Source: Dactylonectria macrodidyma (Eukaryota > Ascomycota > Sordariomycetes > Hypocreales > Nectriaceae). Taken from it: a DNA stretch of 64,000 nucleotides. The DNA is taken from positions 124,001-188,000 of the forward strand of contig JAGMUV010000029.1 of NCBI GenBank assembly GCA_020744425.1. The letters run 5' to 3'. Every line of letters starts with the position of its first letter. Positions within the stretch are counted from its first letter, which is position 1. Made by a program: the position numbers and the translations under genes. Under the pieces are notes generated by a model that was given only the letters and a program-made list of their open reading frames with translations, did no database searches and was not told where the DNA came from. Shown piece after piece: positions 54,668 to 64,000 of the stretch.

Positions 54668-56401
54668 CTACGCTTTTAGGATGGTGGCCAGTTTCGCGAA
54701 ATTAGGCTCACCTAGTCCAGTGGCCGCATCCCAGCCGGCGAGTGCCTCCCAACCTGGTTCGAAAAAGTTACCGTCTGCGCATCCATTCGTATTGCTACCG
54801 TCTTTGACATCTCGAAAGGCTGAACTAGTCTTCGCAGAGTATAGCAAAGGATTCAGGAATCCCAAGACAGGTTTCTTCTCCCGAAGGCGCATGTCGTTAA
54901 TAAGAGCAATCATGGCTGCAAACACTGGTGCAGATGCGCTCGTGCCGTCGTGAATGGAGGGATTGCCTCCAGTGAGCGTCAGATAGTCATCGCCCAGAAG
55001 ACTAACGTCTGGCTGTGCACGACCAGTGGTGTTGTAAAAGCCCTTGTGCTTGCCCTTCAAGGCGGTAATATAACCAGACACAGCCTTATCTTGCCAGGAG
55101 GCACGTTTGAAGATATTTGACATGCCCCCAGAGCTAAAAGAAGCTACACCGCCATAGTCTGCCGTGGCGCCCACAGATGTCATCCACGGACAGCTCGATG
55201 GAAAGGCCGACACAAAACGTCGTTTCTTGCCGGAGACCCCAAGGCAACTGGTATTGCTACCCGTGCCGGAAGCTCCTCCATCTCCCGAAGATCCAACGAT
55301 AGAAATCCCTCGTGCAGCAGCTTTCGCAAACAGATTGCAAACACGTTTGGCGTAAGCGACCGGAACATTATTCTCGTCATCGTTGTAAGAGATGGAAATA
55401 ACTTTGGGTGGATTTTTCAAACCAAGCACATACTCGAAAAACTCGGCATATGGCTCATTATCGTTCGGTGAGATGGGTCCACCAGGGGCTTGACCGAGTT
55501 TGGGTGCATGACCACCTATAGAGTAAAAGGTGACGGGAAGCGGACCGGTGAAGGCCATTGAGTAATCTAGGTCAAGTTCGGCCTCGACAGTGAGCGAGCC
55601 TCCGTCTGCTGGAGGTTTCAGAGTGCCCTTGTTGACAGAGACGACATTGATGGCAGGAATGGATTTCGGATTCTTCTTGTCATATTTTGTTAAAAACGCT
55701 TTAACATCCGTAACGTTGGGAAAATTGTTCAGGAATCCTGTAATGGCGATCGTGCTCCCTGACTTACCGTCAGGGGGGCTGTAATTGATCTTGTATTTCG
55801 TTCGCAGGTGAGACGGACATACGCTGTTTGAGCAGTTGCTTGGTCCAGTGGGTATGTGCTGTCTCTTTTGCAATGCTTCGGGGTCGGCAGATAAGCGAAA
55901 GAAGTGCACCGTGGGGTAAATGTAATCGATTGCTTCTTTTTGCGTGACTGGGATGCTGTACTTGACAGTGCGAACCACAGTACGGCCAGTAGCCCTATGT
56001 CGGTATTGGAGAAAAGTAGTGTTTAGGACGCGATTCCAGTCAGCAACAGCTGCTGTGACATCGATCCGTTCGGGGCTTGTGGTATAGTTGGATAAACCCT
56101 CGTCTTGAAGCCAGCCCATCACTTCGCTGGAAGCGAGACTCATGTCGGGCAAGATGTCTCGTAGCTCATGTGCCCCCAAGTACTGGCCGTACAGTTCAGA
56201 ATTGGGGTCGGAGACCTCTTGGGCCACTTTGAGATACGGCTTGTCTCGCTCCGCGAGATAGATTCTGAGAGATAGAAGTTCATCCTGCGGTGCGTCTCCC
56301 AGCTCTACATAGTCGCTGGGAACTTCGTGAAGGAACTCATGAGTCGACGCACTGCATAATGGAGAGAGCAGCCACAAGCAAACTAAGTGGCTCCGCCGCA
56401 T
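54668..56401 (-). CDS. Secreted S53 peptidase (sedolisin/tripeptidyl-peptidase type)
   Basis: An acid serine-carboxyl protease of 577 residues in a single exon. A signal peptide (residues 1-19) leads to a pro-kumamolisin activation domain (~25-180), a likely cleavage zone near EALQKRQ, then the catalytic domain. The triad is readable as E273 and D277 (SLTVEAELDLD) and S488 (DGTSASAP), with the oxyanion D374 (SSGDGGASG). The C-terminal Ca-site loop is DVKDG...GWDAATGLG. It is secreted and cleaves proteins or removes tripeptides at low pH. It lies head-to-head with an aspartic protease, suggesting shared control of extracellular proteolysis. The frame is intact. Confidence 0.95.
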   Translation of the reverse strand: MRRSHLVCLWLLSPLCSASTHEFLHEVPSDYVELGDAPQDELLSLRIYLAERDKPYLKVAQEVSDPNSELYGQYLGAHELRDILPDMSLASSEVMGWLQDEGLSNYTTSPERIDVTAAVADWNRVLNTTFLQYRHRATGRTVVRTVKYSIPVTQKEAIDYIYPTVHFFRLSADPEALQKRQHIPTGPSNCSNSVCPSHLRTKYKINYSPPDGKSGSTIAITGFLNNFPNVTDVKAFLTKYDKKNPKSIPAINVVSVNKGTLKPPADGGSLTVEAELDLDYSMAFTGPLPVTFYSIGGHAPKLGQAPGGPISPNDNEPYAEFFEYVLGLKNPPKVISISYNDDENNVPVAYAKRVCNLFAKAAARGISIVGSSGDGGASGTGSNTSCLGVSGKKRRFVSAFPSSCPWMTSVGATADYGGVASFSSGGMSNIFKRASWQDKAVSGYITALKGKHKGFYNTTGRAQPDVSLLGDDYLTLTGGNPSIHDGTSASAPVFAAMIALINDMRLREKKPVLGFLNPLLYSAKTSSAFRDVKDGSNTNGCADGNFFEPGWEALAGWDAATGLGEPNFAKLATILKA

Positions 56402-57322
56402 GTTGGGATAGGATTAAGAGGTGCACAGCTGAGGCGACAAGAATTCTATGATTCGGCGACAAGGCTTGCTACTGGGAAAGAGCGCGCATTGGTTATAATA
56501 GCTTGGAACGATGTTTGAGATCAAAATCAAATGAGGAGTGGGTGGAGTCAGCCTCTGATTCGCTCATTCGTACTTGTGCGAAACACGTACGGCGATCCCG
56601 TTAGCGATATTCCGTCTAGAATAGAATAGTTCGATCCTAAAGTAGGCGAGAGACTTCTGGTATTATAGAGATTAAGTGGGTGCTTCAAGTATCTGGTTTT
56701 TTTTTTTTTTTAACTTCTGCTTGGTCCGAGTCCCTGCTACTAGCGCAAGTGTTGCCTTACCGCACTTAACATGAGACGGTATTGGCGCCCTTTTCAGCTA
56801 GCCCCTAACTTAAGTTGTGTTAAAATACAGACTACGAGAGATGATAAAAGCCACTTAAGGTTCTAGCCTGGTCTATGACGACTTTGGAATATGTTGGATT
56901 ATGTATCGGATTAATCCTAGCTATAGCAATAAGCGGGCACCCTGAACTTTTAGCGTAGCTGGTGAATCCATCAGAATAGATTATTGGGGGGTTTATGCAA
57001 CCGGCCTCGGTACACGGCAACCACGGCAAAGAGTCCTCAGGAGATCCACAATTGACGGGACCTTTTGTATACGACTAAGTTAAAGGGGTATCCTACAGTC
57101 CAATACGAGACAGGGGTTGTCCTAATTAGATTATCCGGATCTCGTATAGGAAGCCGCATCCTGAATTCTACCTATTCTGTATTTAATCGTGTTTGAGCTC
57201 AATATCACTCGTTGCTTAATTCCTCCACAACACATCGCCGACTCCAACAATATTATACACTTCTGTGTTTGTATGCGAGTTCATTTACATCGCGCAGGCT
57301 TTGCTCTTTGTCGCTCGCAGCA
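56402..57322. promoter_or_regulatory. Divergent upstream region of the two protease genes
   Basis: About 920 bp. It has a T-run at 56697-56711. TATTATAA, read on the minus strand about 95 bp before the S53 start, is a possible core promoter. No gene is recognised. Confidence 0.35.
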
Positions 57323-58728
57323 ATGATGCTTCCCAGCATTTTTCTTTCAGTCGCATTGTTGCAAGGGGCAGCAGTTGCTGCACCATCACAGTCGCAACCT
57401 CCTACTATTCCTATTTCCTATAGCTATGGCGGCTATCCTCGGTAAGTTGTGTAACTCTACAGAGTTGCCATACGCAATCCCAAGTACAGCCAAGAAGCTG
57501 ATACCCAGAATGAAGTGTACAAGCCGACATCAAATGGGGTACACCAGGACAGTCTCCCATCCCTACCATCTTCGACACCGGTTCTCCCAGTTTCTGGGTT
57601 TTCAGTCCCAAGTCCATCATCAATGATGGTACCTCAGCGCACTTCGTGCAAGGTCCTTGCAACAAGACAGTGAAAACATTCTATAATTGGCCCAAGTCAA
57701 CTTCTCACTCCAAAGGAGGTGCCGTCAAGCCCAAAGGCGGAACCCTTGGCTATGCCTACGGCGGTAATGGCAAACTCGTATCAGCTCCTGCTATCATCAA
57801 TGATACGTTCGCTTTTTCCAACCCACGCTTTCCCAAGCTGGTCAATAACCAAGTTGGATTGGCAAACTATGTACAGGTTGCTCAACTCGACGCTGGTTGC
57901 AAGATCCCTGAGTCCGACTTTGACCATAGCATCCTAGGGCTGGCACCACTTACCAAGGGCTTTTCTGGTCCCTCTTTCCGAGATGACTTGCGTCGCACCG
58001 GGAAAACGAAGTCCTCTTCTTTCAGCATGTGGTTTGATCGACAGCCCAAATCCATAAAGTCCCCATACTCGGGCGCAGCTGTCTTCGGTGCTGTTCCTAC
58101 CAAGGCGAAATATACCGGCGAGCTTGTACGCATCAAGCAGAATTATCCCACAGACACCTACGTCGGGTACTATTCGGCACTACCGGGGTTGACTGCTACG
58201 TCTATTCGTAAGCCGGGCAAGCCTGTCAAGATTGGTCTGGCCGATTCTTCGGTTAAGCGATGTCTCCTTGATTCTGGAATGGGCGAAGACAGGCTCCCCT
58301 TCAGTTCGAAGGAGATCATCAAGGCAACAGGACTCATTGAATTGAAGACGCCGTTGGTCCTGGCTTGGAACGGGACTTGCGAGTCCATCCCGCACACTGC
58401 ATCCCTCAACTTTACTTTTGTAGGAGCCACAGCCGGCAAAAAGGTCACTGTGGCTGTTCCCATTCGCAGCTACGCTCGTGGCGAATACGACGACTACCCT
58501 GGTTATGACGCTTCCAAGCACTGTGCCCTGAGTCTTTCGGCAGACGAATACGGGAGCTGTGCTTTTGGTGCTCCCTTCTTCACTGCCGTTTACGCTGTCT
58601 TCCACGATGACAAGAAGCAGATTGCGCTTGCTCAGGGTGGTGTTTCCACTGGTTCTGCCGATGGTTTGACCGGGATCGGTCAAGTCACTCCTATCCTCCC
58701 GGGGTCAAATATTCCAAACTCTGTCTAG
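57323..58728 (+). pseudogene. A1-family (pepsin-like) aspartic protease with N-terminal lesions
   Basis: A secreted aspartic endopeptidase by homology. It has a signal peptide (MMLPSIFLSVALLQGAAVAA), the first catalytic motif IFDTGSPSFWVF, and the second motif LLDSGMGEDRLP; the 360-codon frame to TAG 58728 is otherwise open. Two problems lie in the first 70 codons. After GGYPR a stop appears unless a 21-nt GTAAGT...TACAG stretch (57442-57462) is removed, and then the frame shifts by one base near 57523 before KWGTPGQSP. Either the copy is newly dead, or the sequence has an error and the intron lost bases. The internal aspartic core looks under constraint. It is divergent from the S53 gene. 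Confidence 0.72.
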
Positions 58729-59169
58729 ATGGTTGGTCTTCTATATCAAACAAGCATCTGCAAACAAGATGCTACGGAAGTGTTGGACGTGTATCTGGGA
58801 GTGATGGACTTTCCAATTCGCAAGTTGGTTGTCTGCAGGAACGTGGGATAGCCATTTATTCTGCCTCTAGAATATACTATCCTTGAATAGCTTATGGATA
58901 GTGAGTAATGGAATATGTTGATTTTGGGATTTCATAAACGAGTTTATGCTTCTAATTTTCAATGCCCCAAGCTAAATATTACAGCGATCAGTTTAGAATT
59001 GACGAAAATTTCTTTTATCAAAATTTAAACCTATGCCTATGTATCTACGCAAGTGTGTTCCAAAATTTGGTTCTATGATGACCAGCCGTTGTGTTGGGCA
59101 GGGGGACAAGAAAAACACCTCCCGAGGTGGCGGATGCCGTAGGGTAGGCAGGATGCGTAGCAGGGCGAG
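58729..59169. other. Gap left of hAT-4
   Basis: About 440 bp: 3' flank of the aspartic protease and unassigned sequence. No feature recognised. Confidence 0.4.
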
Positions 59170-61914
59170 CAGTGATGTAATTAATCAATTAATCTGAATC
59201 CGGCTAGCGATTCAGATTAATTACTGAATCCGGCCTAGGATTCAAGGATTAATTATTGATTAAGTGATTAATTAGTTACCAGTGATTGGTAAGCTCATTC
59301 AACAGTTGACATTGATATTTGCTGCTTTCCTATGAATCTCCAAGTGCGCTTAGATCTCCCTTTTCCTAGTGAACGCCAACTGCTTCAGGTGTCTTGAAAG
59401 CCTGGTCCAGCAGTCCATTCTTAATCCAGTGCTTTAAGCACTCCGTATACTCTATAGTCTTCACCGATAAGCGACTTCTATCCCAGGTAATTGTGCGGCG
59501 CGCTCCACTAAATACTCGTTCAGCCTCAGCAGACATCGCTGGTATCGAGAAAATATTGACTGCAAGGCGGTGGAGGTTAGGATAAGAGGTTTGTTGGGTT
59601 GGCTCAAGCCACCAGGAAAGGGCAGAAGAAGAGCCAATAGGCAAGGTCGGGCCATCGATAAACCGATTGAATTCATCATGGGAAGATGGTGGTTGATAGA
59701 TCCGCTTCTTATATGCCTCGTAAGCCGAAAGATCCTCCTCAATTGCTGGCACTTGTAGCGGCTTGAAATCTTCCCATAGCCTGCGTACAGCCTCAATTGC
59801 TGGGGCAATATAGTGTGATTGATCTTTCCACGCCTCATTAAGATGTGCTCGTCGGAGGCTAGGATGGAGCAGGATTGCAGCAGCGTACACAGGGGAATCG
59901 TCAGTACGCCTATAGTAGTCGTCGAATTTGTACCAGCTGGTCATAATGCGATCGACCATCGTAAGATTATGTTGAAACTGCTGCGTGGCAGCTTTATAGT
60001 GCGTGATAAGAAAATCCATAGAGCAAATCACCTCATCCAATGATGATTTGTCCCACTGGGTATCCTTGGTAATCTCATAGAATGGCTGGAGAAAGTCATG
60101 GATCTCCTGAAGTTCCTGCCAGTGCTCAGGATGAAGATAATCAAGCCTGATATCTCCCTCCGTATAGCGATCGTCGATAAAGCTGTTCACTTCTTTGCGG
60201 AGTTTAATAGCAACATGAATCATAAGATACCAGGAGTTCCATCTGGTTGAGTTATCCTGGGGGATCATGCGACCGGCAACTGTCAAGAACGCTTGATAGC
60301 GTTGGATTGATGAACGTATCCATACCACAAGATTATGAAGCATCCCAAGTGCGCCATACTGCCGCCAGGCAGTTGCTATGTCTGCTCTTTCGACAGCACC
60401 CTCCTGTCCGTTACGGGATAGCTGTGACACCTGACGAAGTGCCTCATCAGAAGCGTCCTTATTCTTGCCAAACAGGAACGCCTGTACAGCTAGATTGATA
60501 ATGTGACCATTACAGCGGAGTCGACAATGGGCGGCATTGAAATCGCAAGCCTCTGCAATAGCTTGCAGCATTGTGTCATTGTTGTAGGCGTTATCAAGTG
60601 TAAAGTACCCGATTTTATCGTGTATTCTGTAGGAATTAATAACCTGGAGGAAAGTCTCTGCAATATCTTCACCGCTATGCGCACCTTCGAGCTCTTGAAG
60701 AGCAAGCAAGGCTTTGCGTAACTGGCGGGTGTCTAGATCAATGAAGTGCGCCACAATCGCAAGAAGGCTGGGATGGTTGGGGGAAGACCAGATATCAATA
60801 CTAAAGTGTACTTGCGTGAGTGAAGACTTCAGCCTTGACATCAGATTTTCACGATGCGTCGTAAAACTCGCTTCCAGCCTTTTTGGGATTTGCCCACGGC
60901 TTTGCGTAACGACTCTCGGAGCCATATAATTGACTGTGCGAAGTAAGGCGTACCATTCCGGCCACTCAACGAGGCTATGTGGAAGGCTATGCGCGGTAAG
61001 GAGGTTGACCAGGGCTTGATTATACGAATCTTCATCCACAGCAGCAAGAAGGTGTTTCTCCTGCTCAAGATTATGCCCTTCCTGTCTCGCAGCTTGTTGT
61101 CTAAATAGTCTGTCGATTGCGTTTTCCTGGCTAAGCTTCTTTGCCGGAGGTTGCTCGGAAATTTAGATGTAATGCTTATCCCGAAGATGGCCTCGAACTC
61201 TGTTGTGAGCGGTCTGAGAGTAGGTACAGCGTCTGCAGTACCATATCTTCTGACCGTGCCTATTGCGCTCAGGTTCATGGCTGCTTGGCTGACGACTTTC
61301 TGTCCAGATATCGACTGCTGTAGGGGTGCGGAAGCGTTTTCTAGATACCGTAGCAGAGGAGGATTCCGAGGCTTGAGGAGAGTCTCCAGCGGCATCTAAG
61401 TCTTCAGCGGGCTTCTCTGTCAAGGCAAGAGAGTCGTAGTCGTTAACAGAAACAGAAAATGGATTTGTAGAGACCATGATGTTTAATAGCGTCGACGTTA
61501 TGAAACGTGGCTAATCAAGAGACAACTCTCCGACAGAATCTAATAACGATCAATATTATCAGACAGAGAGCTTACCAGCTGACAGCTCACCTCGCAAATT
61601 CACGCTCTGTTCGATAAGATGATTCATTGACAGTTGACCTGTCTAGCAATTATTTTTGGATAGTAACCACCAAATACCATATACACAGCCAGTTTAGGCA
61701 ACAGCGGGCATCTGTCAGCCACTTGCTCCTGTGCTAAGGCAGCAGTTGTGCAGCAGGCAGGAACACCCATCCTCGATCTGGCACATCGACTCCACTTTAA
61801 TTAATCATTGAAACTTAATTAATCTTGGCCAGCCTTGATTCAGATAAATAATCCCAACCAAGGATTCAGATTCATTGAATCGCTAATTAATCGCCCTGAT
61901 TAATTACATCACTG
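59170..61914. mobile_element. hAT-4: nearly intact hAT transposon
   Basis: 2745 bp with inverted ends CAGTGATGTAATTAATCA at 59170 and, inward from 61914, the same word. AT-rich subterminal repeats of TTAATTA/GATTCA type reach about 100 bp in on both sides. One minus-strand transposase gene fills the centre with a single nonsense codon. The flanking 8-mers (AGGGCGAG and GTCCCTAC) do not match. It abuts a Helitron helicase fragment on the right. Confidence 0.9.
59366..61477 (-). pseudogene. hAT-4 transposase, one in-frame stop
   Basis: A single 704-codon frame from ATG 61477 to TGA 59366, broken only by TAA at 61163-61165. In order: a Ser-rich N-terminus, a BED zinc finger (IWYCRRCTYSQTAHNRVRGH, LRDKH), and, just past the stop, ISEQPPAKKLSQENAIDRLF. 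The catalytic body follows with VHFSIDIWSSPNHPSLLAIV, DNAYNNDT, and CNGHIINLAVQAFLFG. The hATC end is LAVNIFSIPAMSAEAERVFS then GARRTITWDRSRLS. The downstream Met 61039 would give a 557-residue protein without the DNA-binding finger. The stop fits a CAA-to-TAA change, as in RIP, but could also be another single substitution. Otherwise the copy looks young. Confidence 0.9.
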
Positions 61915-63990
61915 GTCCCTACGAGCAACAGGGACGGTCTCTTCGCCTCCATGGTGATCATGACGATGCTGAGGTCGTTGGGATATATGAGAAGTATCTT
62001 TCTCGCCCTCCCCTTCATGAAGAACCTACTTACCTTGACTTCCTAGCCAACTGGAATACTAGCAAGAGGGATGGGAGAAAGTGGACACGATGGGGTCGTC
62101 AAGCTAGGCCTCGTGTTCTATACTACTTCCCGCGGTATAAGTCCAACCCCCAGCATCACCAATATGATGATTTTTGTCGTGTGAAGCTAATGCTGGCTCA
62201 TCCACATCGTGATCCCAACGAACTACGCGAGATCGACGGTGTCGAGTATGACTCGTATGCATCTGCCGCCGAATTCTGTTATGGGACCCACCGGCACCCT
62301 GATGATTACTATGGCACACCTAACGCTGAAGAACGTCGACCAGATCCGGATGAGTTTGAGGAAGAATTTCACGAGCCTGACCTTCTGGAGGAGGACTGGC
62401 TTGAGCTTGCCCGCCAGCTTCCCGACTGTCCACCAAGCCAAGAGGTAATAGATCTCCTGGGTCAACGGGATATCGATATCCAATACGATTGGACACCCCA
62501 CGTCGGCCGCTACGCTGACCCAGGAATCGTTCAAGGCGATTATTGGCGCCAGCGCATTCAGCAGAATCGTCTCTATATGGATGTTGAAGACCTGCCCTTA
62601 GAGGTCCGCGATACGCTCAACCCAGAGCAGCGGATAGTATACAATACTTTTATTGGACACTTCCAATGCGGTAGCGGGGAGCAGATTCTACTCCATGTTG
62701 ACGGCGGTGGCGGGACAGGCAAGTCCTACATGATCAAATTCCTGTCTTCGCATCTTCAGAGGCTCGCTGGTAACCGGCCCAGTTCAATCTGGAGAGCTGC
62801 ACCCACGGGTGTTGCAAGCAACCAGATAATGGGGACAACAATACACTCTCTCCTCCGACTACCTGTGGATAGGGCTTTCACAGAGCTATCCCCTGCAGAT
62901 GCTAATGCTCTTCAGAAGAAGCTATAGGACATTAGGTATCTTGTGATTGATGAGAAAAGTATGCTAGGTCTGCGTCAGCTTTCATGGATCGACAAACGCC
63001 TCCGCCAAGTCTTTCCTGGCAGAGCAACCGAATTCTTTGGCGGCATAAGTATTATCCTCGTTGGTGACTTCTTCCAGCTCCCGCCGATTGCGAACAAGCC
63101 CCTCTACTTCGATGCGCCACTCAAAGGCGGCATATAGGGCGTTTAACCACACTGTCTTCTTGAAGAAGGTCCAGCGGCAACAGGGCGACGACCAGGCTGG
63201 CTTTCGTATTGCGCTTGAAGAATTACGTGGTCTGAAGTTATCCATCGAATCATGGAAACTTCTGAGCCAGCGTGTGCAGGTCAAGCTAAGCCAGCGCGAG
63301 GTAGATACGTTTGACGCTGCTCTCCGTATCTATAGCAAGAAAGCTCGTGTTAACGTGTACAACTACGAGCACCTCGTCCGTCTGAAGCACCCAGCAATCC
63401 AAGTCATGGCGAAGAACATTGGTAACGGTGCTGACAAGGCAACACCTGAACAAGCTGGCAACCTGGCTGACCAGTTTCCGGTATGTATTGGTGCTCGTCT
63501 CATGCTAACCCAGAACACCTGGCAGCCAGCAGGCCTAGTTAATGGGGCCCGAGGGACAGTATATGACATCGGTTGGGCCCCTGGCGCTGATGCACATCGT
63601 GACCCGCCATCTGTCATTATGATGGTGATGGATAAGTATACCGGGCCACCATATTTAACTACAGATGATGGGCGCGAGGTAGTACCCATACTCCCAGTCA
63701 AGCGAGACTTCTTTCTTGGGACATCCGCGTGTATACGAAAGCAGTTCCCACTTATGGCATCATATGCCATTACGGTTCATAAGTCACAGAGCATCACAGT
63801 GGACAAGATGGTGACGGATCTGTCTGAACGGGACTTCCAGACAGGGCTTAGCTACGTTGCAGTCTCCAGGGTCAAGATGTTAGACGGGTTAATGATCGAT
63901 GCCCCATTTGAACGGGCATCTCTCCACTATAAGAAGCTACCTGATGGCAAGAATAGTTCCATAATGTTACTCACGCTTGAGGCTCTATAA
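61915..63990 (+). pseudogene. Helitron helicase (Pif1-like) C-terminal part, broken
   Basis: Begins at the hAT-4 border with PYEQQGRSLRLHGDHDDAEV in an open frame (start missing) and continues through FCRVKLMLAHPHRDPNELRE. The helicase motifs are Walker A VDGGGGTGKSYMIKF, motif Ia AAPTGVASNQI, Walker B YLVIDEKSMLG, motif III LVGDFFQLPPI, and the C-terminal UvrD/Pif1-type end YAITVHKSQSITVDK with SYVAVSRVKML. Lesions are TAG at 62925-62927 (a Gln codon is expected) and a one-base shift near 63115-63135 (FDAPLKGG to HSKAAYRAF). It ends at TAA 63990. No Helitron 3' hairpin can be judged in the last 10 bases of the window. Confidence 0.9.
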
Positions 63991-64000
63991 GTCCTAACAG

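Overview
The window looks like an accessory, transposon-rich region from a filamentous ascomycete (Pezizomycotina). Supporting signs are introns of about 45-65 bp with GTAAGT-like donors, PTH11-type receptors with CFEM domains, zinc-finger plus Zn2Cys6 regulators, 2EXR and DUF7587-type families, and Fot1/pogo, hAT, Crypton and Helitron transposons. Many nonsense codons are of the CAA/CAG to TAA/TAG or TGG to TAG/TGA kind, as expected from repeat-induced point mutation (RIP). No species is claimed.

Layout. 1-1.9 kb: 3' part of a PTH11-like receptor gene and a 2EXR protein gene. 2.1-7.2 kb: a decayed hAT element (hAT-1) split by a 2.2 kb pogo-like element. 8.4-13.5 kb: a DUF7587-type pseudogene, a SET-domain gene, a 301 bp MITE, a possible solo LTR and an orphan seven-helix protein gene. 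14.8-20 kb: a decayed GH31 glycosidase gene convergent with a C2H2+Zn2Cys6 regulator. 21.8-28.4 kb: a complete CFEM-PTH11 receptor gene, a hAT scrap, a second MITE and an eight-exon MFS transporter gene. 30.2-34.8 kb: NLR scraps (WD40 and NB-ARC), a HAD phosphatase and an alpha/beta hydrolase, the NB-ARC scrap and both enzymes each carrying a one-base frameshift. 35.2-40.7 kb: a second zinc-finger regulator divergent from an intact P450. 42.2-45.8 kb: a second CFEM-PTH11 receptor whose first intron holds an intact, potentially autonomous Fot1/pogo transposon. 46.6-53.8 kb: a nest of broken elements (Crypton, hAT-5, pogo-3, hAT-2, Helitron Rep). 54.7-58.7 kb: divergent S53 and A1 secreted protease genes. 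59.2-64 kb: hAT-4, full length except for one nonsense codon, abutting a broken Helitron helicase.

How it fits together. Apparently functional genes are mostly for sensing (three PTH11-type receptors and an orphan 7TM protein), secretion (proteases), transport, a P450 and regulators, as is usual in fast-evolving host- or substrate-interaction regions. I see no convincing backbone biosynthetic gene, so a secondary-metabolite cluster is not claimed. Exon models were derived by eye from splice sites, frame continuity and family resemblance; no database search was run.
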